From contig VZDJ01000045.1 of assembly GCA_008694505.1 (NCBI GenBank), positions 1,221,091 through 1,285,090 of the forward strand: a stretch of DNA of 64,000 bases. The letters run 5' to 3'. Below the pieces are notes generated by a model. The model did not search any database, was not told the DNA's origin, and worked only from the letters and a program-made list of their open reading frames with translations. This document shows, one piece after another, positions 12,901 through 23,500 of the stretch. Each line of letters begins with the position of its first letter. The first letter of the stretch is position 1. Made by a program: the position numbers and the translations under genes. Source of the stretch: Cyanoderma ruficeps (lineage: Eukaryota > Chordata > Aves > Passeriformes > Timaliidae).

Positions 12901-15900
12901 AAAAGATAATTTCCTGCAAATTCTTAATAACAGCATTCCCACTGGTGCTCATACAGTATTGCCTAAGCATACAACTTGGTCATAATCATTGATTACTATT
13001 TTTGGGATGGAGCATGCACTGCTAGAGAAAAGCCTATGAGTTGTTTGTGCATATGCATGTGATCCTGTTCTAAAAGGAAAAATAGTAGCATCTTGAAAGG
13101 TAAACTGAAGTAATGTACCTGAAGCCTACAGCAAATGAACTCATCTGTTAATCAGTTTGTGTTGGATTTTTTTCTCACTAGAAACTCCAGGATGACAAAG
13201 AAAAATTAACAAAATGCAGTGGTGCTTTTAAGAAAATAATGGAGCATTTGAACACAGAGTATGAGACACTAAAGAAAGAACTGCAAGAAAATGAGACCCA
13301 TTCTCAGGTATAGGTCAAGTTACATATTATCCCTTCAGTTGTTCCTTTCTTGGTTTCGGTTTTCCCATACACATGAAGCATTTTGCAGACAGAATCTGTT
13401 TATTCCTTCTCAGTGAGTTTTCTAAGTTGTGTTGTAAATGTGTAGCAGCATTTGCTGTTTTCAAACAAAAGTTAATATTGTGCCAGCAAATGGCTTGTAA
13501 GCTTTGGATTCTGGGCTAAAAGTTATGTGAATCCTTTGTTTAAATGTTTGTGTTAATCTTGCTCAGAACTCTCTACCTTCTGCCCTTCCTTTGCTTAAGT
13601 AGTTTGAGAACAAACTTAGAAAGAAACTGCAGGGGAAACAAAAAGTCGCTACTAATTAGCTAGGATCTCTCTTTTAAAGTCATGGTGATAATTTTTTTTC
13701 TCAAAATCTGTGCTATTAATTCCATTTTTTTTTTCCAATTCTTCTGCTTCTTGCAGGCCACTGAAGTTTTTGGGTCTGTTCACATTTAAACGACTTTGGT
13801 ATATATGGAAGTTTATATTTCAAAAGTGAATCAGGAAAGAAGATGTTTATAACCTCTTGAACAGCTTCTATTCTTTCATTTTAAACACACATAAATTACT
13901 GTCATTTTGGCAGCAGAACCTTACTGGCATATATGTTTGAATGCACAGAAGAAAAATAGATAACCTTAAAATAAGGTGGAAAGGGAAACTGATTTTTTTA
14001 TACATTTCACTGGTTTTTGTTGATTGAGGTTGTTCAGATATTTGTCCTTTAGAACTTTTGGTTTTTTTTAATACAGTTAAAAGCTGAAAGTCGTAAATGT
14101 TTAAGTTGACTTTCTTCTGAAATGAATGTTGTGGAGCAGATGAGCAGGCATAGCTCTGACTGAGACATATGTGTCCACCTGTAGCACAGGATTATTATGA
14201 TTATTCTAAGGTGATGATATAAATCCTCAAAGCTATATGCCAAAGCATGCAAGGCTTCAGATACTGTGAATCTTTTTTGCCAAGATCGAATTCTAGAGTT
14301 TAGGTAAATTAGAAATGTATACCCAAACAGTGTTAAGATACTTGCATAAAGAGGCTTAACGTTTTATATAAAATAGTAGCTGTACGGCATTTCTTCAGTT
14401 CATTAAACTGTGACAGTTCTATTTTTATGCGTGTGAAAAGGATTTGTTTCTTTACTTTTTACGTCCTGAGCTTAAAAAAATGGGAGTGAATTGGGGTACG
14501 TCTTATAGGAACTGATTGACATTCATCAAGCATTTTGAAGTACTGATGGTGTTCATGAATGTGGAGGACTTGGGCAATTTTGCAAGAGGTCAACTGGTCT
14601 TCAAGTAGTTACTATAAAAATACACTGAATCTTTCCTTTTCTGTGTGGAAGATAGTAAGTGTTTCAGTTCCAGGCTCCTTTACTGGCTGTTTTGTGTGCA
14701 GCAATGTCCACCAAGAGGACAATAAAAATTCTGATTGGTCAGAAATACCTAATCTTGGAAATAAGTAATTGCCTTGTTTGCTGCAAACCAATGCACTAGA
14801 TAAGTGATGCTTTGCTCTTAATGTTTAAGTTATACAGAAACTATTTTCATATCTTCCAGCTTAAGAATAAGCTTTAAAGTAAAATACTGCAATATTTTCC
14901 TTATTTATTACCTTAGTTTCCACTTAAAGTTTAGTCTCAGAATGATTTTCAGTTTTACTTTTAAAAATAACATCTTCATATCTTGAAATGCAGAGCCTTG
15001 AACAGTAGCATCAGAAAAACAAATATAAAATTGTATTGTAAGGAAGCAGCCATCAATATAATGTCCACATTAGTTTCCTGTTGATGCTGAAAGTATTGAA
15101 GAAGTGCCAGCACTGAACCCACACTCCTACAATCTTGTTGCTGCAGCTCTGTTCTTATCACAACTTCTGGCATCAGACAGGAAACTTAACTATGGAAGTA
15201 AGGAAGTTTCTTCTGTGTAGTGCAAAGTCCAAGACAGTGTCAGGAAATATTGTATCTTTGGTGATTTTAGATCTTACTTACTGATTCTAAGAAGAGATCC
15301 ATCTAAATGATAGGAAGCATAATGAGAATTAGTATCTCCCTGAATTGTTCACTTTTTTACTTCTGACTTGCCTGTTAACTTCCTTATATGACAAGTCTTG
15401 AATTCTCATCTGATTTTTTCATCTGTCACTGCAGTTGCATGCAGTGCTTTTATACAGATGGATTCTGAGGCGCTAAATTATATATGCAGGTTAATCACCA
15501 GTAGCTTTAAAAACATTTTGCCATTGTTTCTCATTTCTGTGTTTTTTTGTGTGAAATAACTTTGATCTTATCAGTTGATAGAGTACAAGGTAATGATACA
15601 AAACTATTTGTGTAAAGTATGTATGTAATTATTACTATTTTCATTTTTGGCTCTTTTTGTGTTTTCAGCTTACAAATTTGGAGAGGAAGTGGCAGCATCT
15701 TGAGCAAAATAACTTTATGATGAAGGAGTGTATCCTTTTCTTTAAGAAGCAAGAGTCAAATTCATGCACTGTATTAATTGAGGAAGAAGTCTGTTTCCTC
15801 CAGTAGAGTAAGACAGGATGGAATGGGCTGCAGAAGACAAGGGAGGAGGGGAAAGGCAATCCTTTGGAAATATGTGGTTAGCTGATAGATATTATGTATA

Positions 15901-17126
15901 GCAAAACTTGCGTGTGTTGTCTGAAACAGGTCTAAAGAAAGGGTCATAAAGCATAAGCTTTCTCTTGCAGTCTGGAATTTTTCCTTCTTTCTCAGGTTTG
16001 CCACTAGATTTCATACAAAGTTCATCTTCACATCTCTCCAGTCTTGTCTGAGATTAATCTGCCAGTGTAGCATTGTTTGGAAACATGCTGGGTTGGGGAA
16101 ACTGTCTTGTAGCTCTCTCTTTATGGGATTCAAATTAGCAAGTTGTATTCCAGTAATCATATCAGCAAAATTGTTACTTGCTGATTTGCAAATGGCTCTC
16201 ATAAGATAGTTTTTGAAATTAGGAGAAGCACTGAAGTTTGCTTTAATTAGAATTGATGGTTCTTCTCATCTGGTACTATTTTTCTATTTTTCTCTGTAGT
16301 TATGATAAAGATCTGAATAGGAATAGGCTATGCTTTTATTTTATATTCCAGGGACAATGAATTCTCTGCAATAAAATCACTTCTTTAAAACTTATTTAAG
16401 AAATAAATTTTTATTTAAAAAATCTGAAACCTCTAAGATGCACAAAATCACTGTTATGTGATTACAGTACAAATGTCATTGGTAAAGGTAACATCAAAAC
16501 TAGACCCTACCATCTAGTGTAGCGTGTTGGACAATGAACATTCCTTCATGTCTCAGAAAATGGCACAGGGATATATTTTAAGCAATTCTGTCATAGCCTA
16601 GCCATCACAGAAATAATACTGAAGATGATAATAATTATTCAGTAATTAATGCATATACGTATTGCTATATGTATATGTATACATATAATGTCTTTTTCTC
16701 CAAATACCAAATATCCCATTTCCCAAACCTGGTAAGTGCTCTAATTCTTAGAAAAATATCTGAAAAAGGTCTTGGACAGTATAATGAGTTGGAGCTACCT
16801 CCTCTTTGAAGGAGGCTCTACTGAAATATTTTATTAAGGCAATACTCTTAAATACAGTTTTTCTTAACAGAAAAGACTTTAAGACAAACCAAGGGAGAAA
16901 GTTGATCAGGATATTAAAGTATCTTCTAACTAGGTGTAAAATATTGCCTATCCAAGTGCAGGCCCTTATACAGACTACTTATGTCTGCTTAGGCTACTGG
17001 AGAGGGATTGCTTTCTTGGACTGGGACTTTTGTAGCCAGACCATATGGCTGTACATAACTGAGTGCCTTGAAGTGGTTTGGTTGGGAATGGGACAATAGG
17101 CAGAGTCCTTCATGAGGGACTTACTG

Positions 17127-17181
<55 letters not shown>

Positions 17182-17507
17182 NCATACACACACACATATA
17201 TATGTATATAAAAAAGCAAAAATTGCTAGTAAATAAGTATAAATCTTTTAGCCCTGGTCTGAGTTTTTTCCACTATTTTTATCCCTTGACAGTTTTCACA
17301 GAAGGAAATGTATGGTGTTGTGGTTCTCTTGTGATCTGTGATTATGCTCATATTTATACTGGCAGTTTGTTTCCTCAATTGTTTTAATCAGTCATAGCGG
17401 CAAAAATTCAAGAGAGTGACTACCAGCCAATAATGAAGAATTCAAGAAAGCTGATGAAAGAATACAACAAAGCTCTCATAGAAGCTTTACAGAACACCAA
17501 GAACTGA
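875..17507 (+). CDS. IFT74: IFT74, 3' half (last eight coding exons), intraflagellar transport protein 74
   Basis: Eight exons join in frame: 875-954, 4065-4118, 7475-7572, 8488-8614, 12452-12615, 13182-13307, 15669-15729 and 17392-17507 (stop TGA 17505-17507). They encode 274 C-terminal residues, a little under half of a protein usually about 600 residues long. The product is Glu/Lys/Gln-rich with heptad character throughout, including [52 protein letters not shown] and ESDYQPI near the end, all of which I recognise from vertebrate IFT74. In the family, IFT74 pairs with IFT81 through coiled coils in the IFT-B core and helps carry tubulin along cilia. The N-terminal tubulin-binding part lies outside the window. 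All exon phases agree and there is no internal stop, so the gene looks functional. TEK follows in the same orientation about 8.8 kb downstream, as in human 9p21. Confidence 0.95.
955..4064 (+). other. IFT74: IFT74 intron with a short direct repeat
   Basis: 3.1 kb of AT-rich intron. The only structure I see is a 27-bp direct repeat (1884-1910 and 1933-1959). No gene or recognisable transposon was seen. Confidence 0.7.
1884..1959 (+). repeat. 27-bp direct repeat, 49-bp period
   Basis: Copies at 1884-1910 and 1933-1959 share CATG(A/G)CAAAATATTTCA and the bases that follow, with one mismatch. This is a two-unit tandem duplication inside an IFT74 intron. Confidence 0.85.
4065..4118 (+). CDS. IFT74: IFT74 exon b
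   Basis: A 54-bp exon with acceptor TTGTAG and donor GTAAGT. It continues in frame as [18 protein letters not shown]. It is highly charged coiled coil and starts and ends one base into a codon. Confidence 0.92.
4985..6280 (+). mobile_element. Old, diverged CR1-like LINE fragment(s), + orientation
   Basis: Within an IFT74 intron. The stretch at about 5040-5130 (gcctatgcagaagaagagg, then acaggcccgtcagatta) matches the CR1 ORF2 region. Near 5290 a remnant resembles the aspartate-containing reverse transcriptase block. About 5640-5990 resembles the segment following the polymerase, and 6090-6200 (ggatattagtaaaagcttcc, ttgtccaggagagttgtag) matches the CR1 3' region. It is heavily decayed with many stops, and boundaries are approximate. 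It may be one copy with gaps or adjacent pieces. Confidence 0.65.
7475..7572 (+). CDS. IFT74: IFT74 exon c
   Basis: Acceptor CTCTAG, donor GTAAGC. Encodes [20 protein letters not shown] then [13 protein letters not shown], and ends on a codon boundary. Confidence 0.93.
8488..8614 (+). CDS. IFT74: IFT74 exon d
   Basis: Acceptor ACACAG, donor GTGAGA. Encodes a coiled-coil stretch beginning [10 protein letters not shown] and ending STAKNLIT plus one base. The QKSQSTA.NL block is characteristic of IFT74. Confidence 0.93.
8615..12451 (+). other. IFT74: IFT74 intron without a supported gene
   Basis: 3.8 kb of AT-rich DNA. A 105-codon open frame on the minus strand (10137-10454) is within the length expected by chance here, and I recognise no family in it. 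Short imperfect repeats of CTTAGTATCTTAGTT occur at about 9097-9136. Confidence 0.6.
12452..12615 (+). CDS. IFT74: IFT74 exon e
   Basis: Encodes [19 protein letters not shown] through [13 protein letters not shown], with donor GTAATG. The acceptor at 12450-12451 follows TGGTGATCT and has almost no polypyrimidine tract. I chose it because the other nearby AGs give a stop codon or a frame that loses the family sequence. Confidence 0.9.
13182..13307 (+). CDS. IFT74: IFT74 exon f
   Basis: Acceptor TCACTAG, donor GTATAG, 42 whole codons. Encodes [20 protein letters not shown] then [14 protein letters not shown] and ends ENETHSQ. Confidence 0.94.
13308..15668 (+). other. IFT74: IFT74 intron, no features seen
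   Basis: 2.4 kb AT-rich intron. I find no exon, transposon or structured repeat in it. Confidence 0.6.
15669..15729 (+). CDS. IFT74: IFT74 exon g
   Basis: Acceptor TTTTCAG, donor GTATCC (weak after GTAT). Encodes [20 protein letters not shown] plus one base, a near-invariant part of IFT74. Confidence 0.94.
17129..17210. repeat. (TA)n / (CA)n compound microsatellite with an ambiguous base
   Basis: About 26 TA units (17129-17181), an N at 17182, then a short CA run and more TA. It lies in the last IFT74 intron, about 180 bp before the terminal exon. The N shows the assembler could not resolve the tract, so its true length is uncertain. Confidence 0.95.
17392..17507 (+). CDS. IFT74: IFT74 terminal coding exon
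   Basis: Acceptor TTAATCAG. Encodes [20 protein letters not shown] then [18 protein letters not shown] and stop TGA at 17505-17507. The YQPI...EYNK block identifies the IFT74 C-terminus. Confidence 0.95.
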
Positions 17508-17698
17508 ACCCAGGCATTTCCTTCCTGCCCGAGTGGACCAACAATGAGAGATGTGCAAAGGCCCTATGGAAAGCTGGGCTACTGAGATCATTCATTCACC
17601 ACTAGGGTGACAGATATTCTTAAAATTATTTTTCCAGGACTTTAGAAGTTACAAGTTTTAATGCTATCCCTCCTTTTGCACAGTTTAGATTTTTTGGA

Positions 17699-17704
17699 AA
17701 TAAA
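17699..17704 (+). terminator. IFT74: IFT74 polyadenylation signal
   Basis: Canonical AATAAA 192 bases after the IFT74 stop, in AT-rich DNA. The 3'UTR would therefore be 17508 to about 17725. A second AATAAA-like motif near 18015 could serve a longer form. Confidence 0.6.
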
Positions 17705-17724
17705 TGTATGAATTTTAGAAGCAA

Positions 17725-19690
17725 AAGGAAAATACTGCCCAATGAGTTACTGAGGTCCATTGCTGGATTGCATGTCAAATGTCTGCTTTACACACTGAAT
17801 TTCTAATTGTCTTGTAGTCCTACCCCTGCCAAACAGAATAGGACTGCTTGACAGGCTGTCATATGCCTTATCTTAAATTGAGTGTATAATAAGATAAATG
17901 GTAATATCAGCATACCATACCTATACAGATAGCAATTTATACCAGCTAAGGAAAGCATCTAAGGATGACAAGCATCTTTTAAAGTCAAAATTGCTTAATA
18001 ATGTAAAATCTTAAAATAAAATGAAATGACAGCAAATATTAATTTCCTAATGGAGAATTAACTTCCTTATTTTTTAAGATGTAATTATAAAAAGCAAACT
18101 GATAAAAAGTAGTGAAACATAGCTAACATTGATTTTGTGTGGAGCGTTTTACTGCTGTAGTATTCACTAGTAAAGGAAATAGCAGAGACAATTATTTGTT
18201 TTTTCTGCAATGTTTTTTTCCCTCCAGTTTCAAGCAGCAGTATGGAACCTCTGACAAAAATCTACAAGAAAGTTTCAACCTAGAACAAAACCAGGAATAT
18301 AGAAATTAACAATGTGCTTTACGATACAGAAATATCAGAAAATGTTGAGATAAAAAAAGAATTTCCATTTATATATTTGTCTCACATTCTACATGGAATG
18401 TATTTATAAACTGCTTATTGATTATCTCTTTCACCTGGTATATTGTAAACTAATCCTACTCAAATAGAAAAAGCACAATTGACTATAGATAGAAATCTTA
18501 GCTGAATAGTAAACCCGCCTTGTAAAAAGAAACTACTAAAAAGCAATGGGATCTGAATTTATAGTTGTTCTGGTCTCTTAGAAAAGTTTTCCAGAAAAGA
18601 GGTAGACTATGCACCTCACTTCATGAAACTGGAGTAGAGAAATTATTAGGAAGTGGTCTGAGTCCATTAAAATAGTTCTGTATTCTTGTCAGTAAATTTC
18701 CTCAAATCTATGATTGTAATTTTAAGTATAAATAAATCTGCAAGCTAAAAATATTGAAGGTTTGTGCAGAAGCACTGTGTTTGCTAATTCAGCACACTAA
18801 GTGGTGTTGCTCTATATATTTAGAATATTTAGAGATAATGGAACGGGATTTCTACAAACTAATGGCTGTTATCTAGGGGAAATTCCCACTAAAGTCTCTT
18901 CCTTCCTGTCAGAGTTTCGGCTTTCCAGAGAAAGCCCATTATTTGCAGAGATGAAGTCTCTCACCAATCAAATCATCAGCCAGACAGATCACCTCCTGAA
19001 TTCTACTTGTGCTAGAATAACATATTGTAATGAACAATGGAAAAAAGCTGCAGACTGAATAAACAGACTGCTTTGACTTTGCTTTCTCTCAGGGCGGGGG
19101 AAGGTTTTATTCCTTGGTAGTGATTCTGTAAGATAGCATGGTAGAGTTTGCAGGTTTTCGCTGTGTTCCCAGGAGATGCCTGTCATGAAACCCCTTTCTC
19201 CATCATGCTGTTCTTTTCCTTGTTTTACTGAAGGATCATCAGATAACCTGTTTCTGTGTATGAATCTCATCACTCATTCTTTTTCTTAACAATTCACCCT
19301 TTATGGCCCCTGATAGCAGACATAGTACCCATAACTGAAAAGACCTGAATGGATTCTGAGTGATGAGCTATGCAGCATTTCATCTCCCTTTGGAAGATTA
19401 TTTATTCACTCCTAGTAGTGAGCTGACTCACTACCCTTATGTAGTTCCTCAAGTGTCAGTGAATATCACCTTTTCTTTAACTCTGTCTTTTTTTTTTTTT
19501 AAATATGGTTTAAGTACCAGACAGTGTGTTTTCACTGAAGCTCCTGTGTGTACATCAGGAGACTAATTCAGTAACAGGTCTCTCTCTACCCAGGAAATCT
19601 TTTCTTCCATTTTATGCTATGACTTCAGACTGAGAGGACGTGAATTAACTGGCAGCATCTGCAGAGTGGAGATATTTGAAATCTCTTCTG
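17725..19690. other. Intergenic spacer, IFT74 side
   Basis: About 2 kb downstream of the IFT74 polyadenylation signal. Short open frames on both strands (for example 18801-19058) have no recognisable family and look like chance. No repeat family was identified. Confidence 0.6.
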
Positions 19691-19699
19691 CTCATCTCT

Positions 19700-20570
19700 C
19701 TCAGCAGGCTGAGTAAGTATCACCTCCCTTAGCCTACCTGGCTGTGCTCTTCCTAAATTGCCCCAGCATACTGCTGCCTGTTTTGCTGTGCATTGTTGGC
19801 TCTTGTTCAGCTTGGTGTACACCAGGAAGGGCCCCAAGGTCCTTCTCAATGAGGCAGGTTTCCAGCCACTCAGCCCTCAGTGTGCATGATTGCCTGGATT
19901 GTTCCTCCACAGGGGCAGAACTGTGCATGTATCTGTGTGGAGCTTCATTACATTCTTGGCTGCCCACTTCACCTGTTTGGATCTCTCTGAACTACACCCA
20001 TATGGTGTATTAGCCACTCCTCCCACCTTTGTGTCATCTGCAAGCTTCCCGAGCGTGAGCTCTGACGCATCGTCCAGGTCATCAATGAAAAGGTTAAACA
20101 GTGTTTCCCCCATAGCCATGGCTGTGGTAATCCGCTACTGTCTGGCCTCTAGCTGGACTTCAGGCCACTGACCACACAGCCCCTAGCCTGCTTATCTAGC
20201 CATACTTTGTCAGTTTATCTGTGAGGATTTAATGGAAAACTCTGGCAAACACCTTGCTTATGCTGAGGTGGACAACATCCATACTTCTCTCCTAACATGT
20301 TGACTTAGTTACGTCATTGTGGTTGGCTCTCAGGTTGGTTATGTATAATTTCTGCTTCATAAATCTCTGTTCTCTGCACATGATCAACTTCCCATCCTTC
20401 ATGTGTCTGGAAATCATATCCAGCCTTAGTTGCTCCACAACTTTCTCAGGGATTGAGATGATGCTGACCCATCTGACGTTGGATAGATCAATCTTCTTGC
20501 TTCCCTGAAGGTAGGAGTGACATATTCTAGCTTTCAGTACTCAGAAGCCTCTCCCTTACCACCATAAAAA
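19700..20570 (-). mobile_element. CR1 LINE fragment, antisense, with reverse-transcriptase remnant
   Basis: On the + strand the text runs in the order typical of an inverted CR1: ccaaggtccttctcaatgag, tttccagccactc, tttgtgtcatctgcaagctt, aatgaaaaggttaaacagtg, ggtggacaacatcc. The minus-strand frame at 19877-20119 reads LFNLFIDDLDD then KLADDTKVGG, the F/YADD-type polymerase motif of non-LTR reverse transcriptases. The copy lacks the 3' tail, is broken by stops and is surely dead. It appears to be an older subfamily than the copy at 34388. Ends are approximate. Confidence 0.85.
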
Positions 20571-23500
20571 AAGGTACTCAGGAATTACCTTGCAATGCCT
20601 TAAGTGAGCTACCTCTCTACACATGTGGGTGTGTCTCAAAAATTTTCAATGGAATTATGTGTATGCAGTTTATTAAAAGATCCCTTACCTAGTCCCCCTT
20701 CAGTAACATACCACTGAGGCATTAGGATACCAAGTTTGACAGTTACTGTCACTTTGACATCCCACTTTAAATGGCACACTGTATGAAAAGAAGCATTTCA
20801 ATTTCAAAGCCTTCAATCAAAGGGTCTGTTGCTGCCATGTCATTTTTGCTTGAGGATGAGCACAGGAATGACTGCTGTTTTTCCCAGCTCATGATGGCAT
20901 GACAGTACACCACCCTTGTTCCCATATATTCAGGAATATCATCATATCTCCTGGCAAACTGTATGTTTGCTGCAAGCAAAGATTAGTCCTCTTGTTGGTC
21001 TTCCTGCTTCATCTTGCCTTCATTACTTTTCATGGTGATTTTAGAAAGCTTGTTTTTCTTTCAAAATAAGTTTATTTTTTAATTTCTCTTAGTGAGCTTA
21101 GAAGACAACAATGCAATATTTCTGTGAGCAATTCCAGACAGGCAGAACACTGAGAGTTCTTTCTGCCTGACAACTATAGTTAATGGCTCTTAGTGCTAGT
21201 ATGTGCTGTTTCAATTGTTACAATTGTAGGGATGTTTCCAAGGTGAAGTGTTTGTAAGTTCTTTGTAAGAGCACTTATGTTTTCCTGCTGCAAGCATAAA
21301 ACAAAAATACAAGACATAATGTAGCCCTTAGGAAGAGGTGCAAGCCATTAGAATGTCTTAGTTTGAGGAGAAAGAGATAAAAGTTTCTTTTTTATCTGTT
21401 CTTAAAGTTTCTGGTTTGAGTGACCTCATTGGAAACCTATCTCATGGTGATAATGGGTGTGATGGATATAACAATTGGAGTGAAAATCTTTGGATTCTGA
21501 AAGTGGTCCTGAAATTGGAGCTTGTTTGAAAACCTGCATGGTGTGAATAGCAGCTGAGCACCAAATGATACATGTCTTGTATGTGCAGAGCAAGGCACTG
21601 AAATGCAGCTCAATCACTCAGAAGGGAGCTGGATTACTCCCAAACAAAATAGTTGTCATCCTTTTCTTTTTGAGTCAAGAGGAAGGAAGCCTTTAAGCAT
21701 TCACTGCTACAGAGATGATCGGGATTCAAATCCCAATCAATTTCTGTCAGTCTCGAACTGGGATTCGTTGAGATTGACAGAATCTTGGAGCAGAGGAAGA
21801 AATGTTCTTGCCCTGACTTGCTCTCAACACTTAGAGGTCCTCCTTTCCAGAAGGAGGACTAACTGGACAATATGCCAAATGTGTGAAATGGGAGAAAATG
21901 TTCCACATAGGAAAAAAAAAAGGAGAGAGAGAGAAAGAGCCAGAAATGTAAAATTATCCACTCTTGTTTCCTCCTGTAGAGCTAATTCCTTGAAAGCTAC
22001 ATTCATTTAAAGTGACTGAGCTTGATTCACTGAGCACTGGTATCTTTGTATCAGCCCCAAGATTTCTGCTGTGCAGCAGTTGATGAGTAAAGTCCAAGAC
22101 CTCTGTCTCCAAGATACAAGTCAAGTTTGCCTGTGAATCCTTGTGATATAAGGGGGGCTCACCACCTCTTAAAATTAGGAAGAAAAAAAAAATAGTAACT
22201 ATAGTAGAAATTATCCAATGCCTCAGTGACTTTGACAGTTATGCATGATAGACAAAATTCTAACTAAAACCTTCAGATTTCCAAGATTTATGCAAGATTG
22301 CCAATCTCAAATTTGGAAGAAGAGGCAAGTGGACAGCAAACTTGTCACTAAGTTGTACTTGTTTAAAATCACCATTAAAAAGCACCATTAAATCATATTG
22401 ATGTGATAATAAGTCAGTGGAACATAATAGGTCCCACAAACAGGATATTAAGAATGAATTTTTGTAACCCTAATGGCTGAGAAAACTACCCCTGAGATCT
22501 AGTTGACATGACCCGTTTCCTGGTCCTTGGAAACAATAGTCAGATCTTCAAAGATCACATTCATTAAGAGGCTTATGAAATTAATATTTATTTCTCCAGA
22601 CTTCAAAAATATGAAATTGGCCTTGTTCATGCCCTTTTACTTTAAGCAGTGATAGTATTATTGCTGTGCATTATTTGGGGAGATTTAATACCACTATCTT
22701 AAAGATATTTGGATATAGGATACACAGACTCATTTGTCCTTCAAAATATATTGTAAAAAATTACAATGAAAGTAGTAGAACAGAGAAGCATTTTTTTTTT
22801 TCTTTCTGCTAACAACAGGCAGGCCATTCTAAAACCTACATGAAGCATTTTTCAGAGGAATACACGTGACTCACAAAGTATAAATTTTCAGAGGATAGAT
22901 GTTAGACAGATGGCCTAATGTCCTTCACAATCACTTTACTGATACAGAACCTCTGTATAGTTTTAATAAGTTTAATTCCACTCGGTAATATCCTTTTATT
23001 TCAGCATCAAGGAAGTCGGGAAAGAAACAGCTCCATTTGGCGAAGGCTGTTCTGTAGACTGCTCACTACTCAGCCATTTTCCAGGCTATGTTCTCCGAGG
23101 GAAACTCTGTTTAGAAAAGAAAATAAAAATGCTGAGCAAAAAAAAATTGCTCAGAATGAGGTGCAGCAAAAAACACTGTTACCTTTTCTACCTCAGCTTT
23201 AAGTTTCTCAGAACCACCCATTTCAATAGCACCATTCCTTCACACTGTTCTATCCATGTTTGCATGACATGTACCCCAGAAACCTTTACCTCCCTCCATT
23301 TACCACTGCCACTAAAGTGGTGGGGGCAGTGCTCATCATGGCTGCTCACACAAGCAGCTACACATGTCCTCTCCCTGGTCTCCTGCCTCTCACTTCCAGG
23401 TGCTCCCAGATAGATGGCTTAGGGGCTACAGCTGGCCTCAGTGGCATGGGCCTTGTTGCAGAGAAGAACAGGATCTGTTTGAGGAAAGAACCCCATCATT

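Noticed and set aside
18801..19058. 85-codon + frame after IFT74, considered as an extra gene
   Set aside because: No family match, no splice or polyadenylation context, and no known gene at this place in the conserved order.
21603..22010. 135-codon open frame on the + strand in the intergenic region
   Set aside because: No recognisable family, no splice context, and a Lys/Arg/Glu tail produced by a GA-rich tract. Frames of this order are expected by chance in 64 kb read in six frames.
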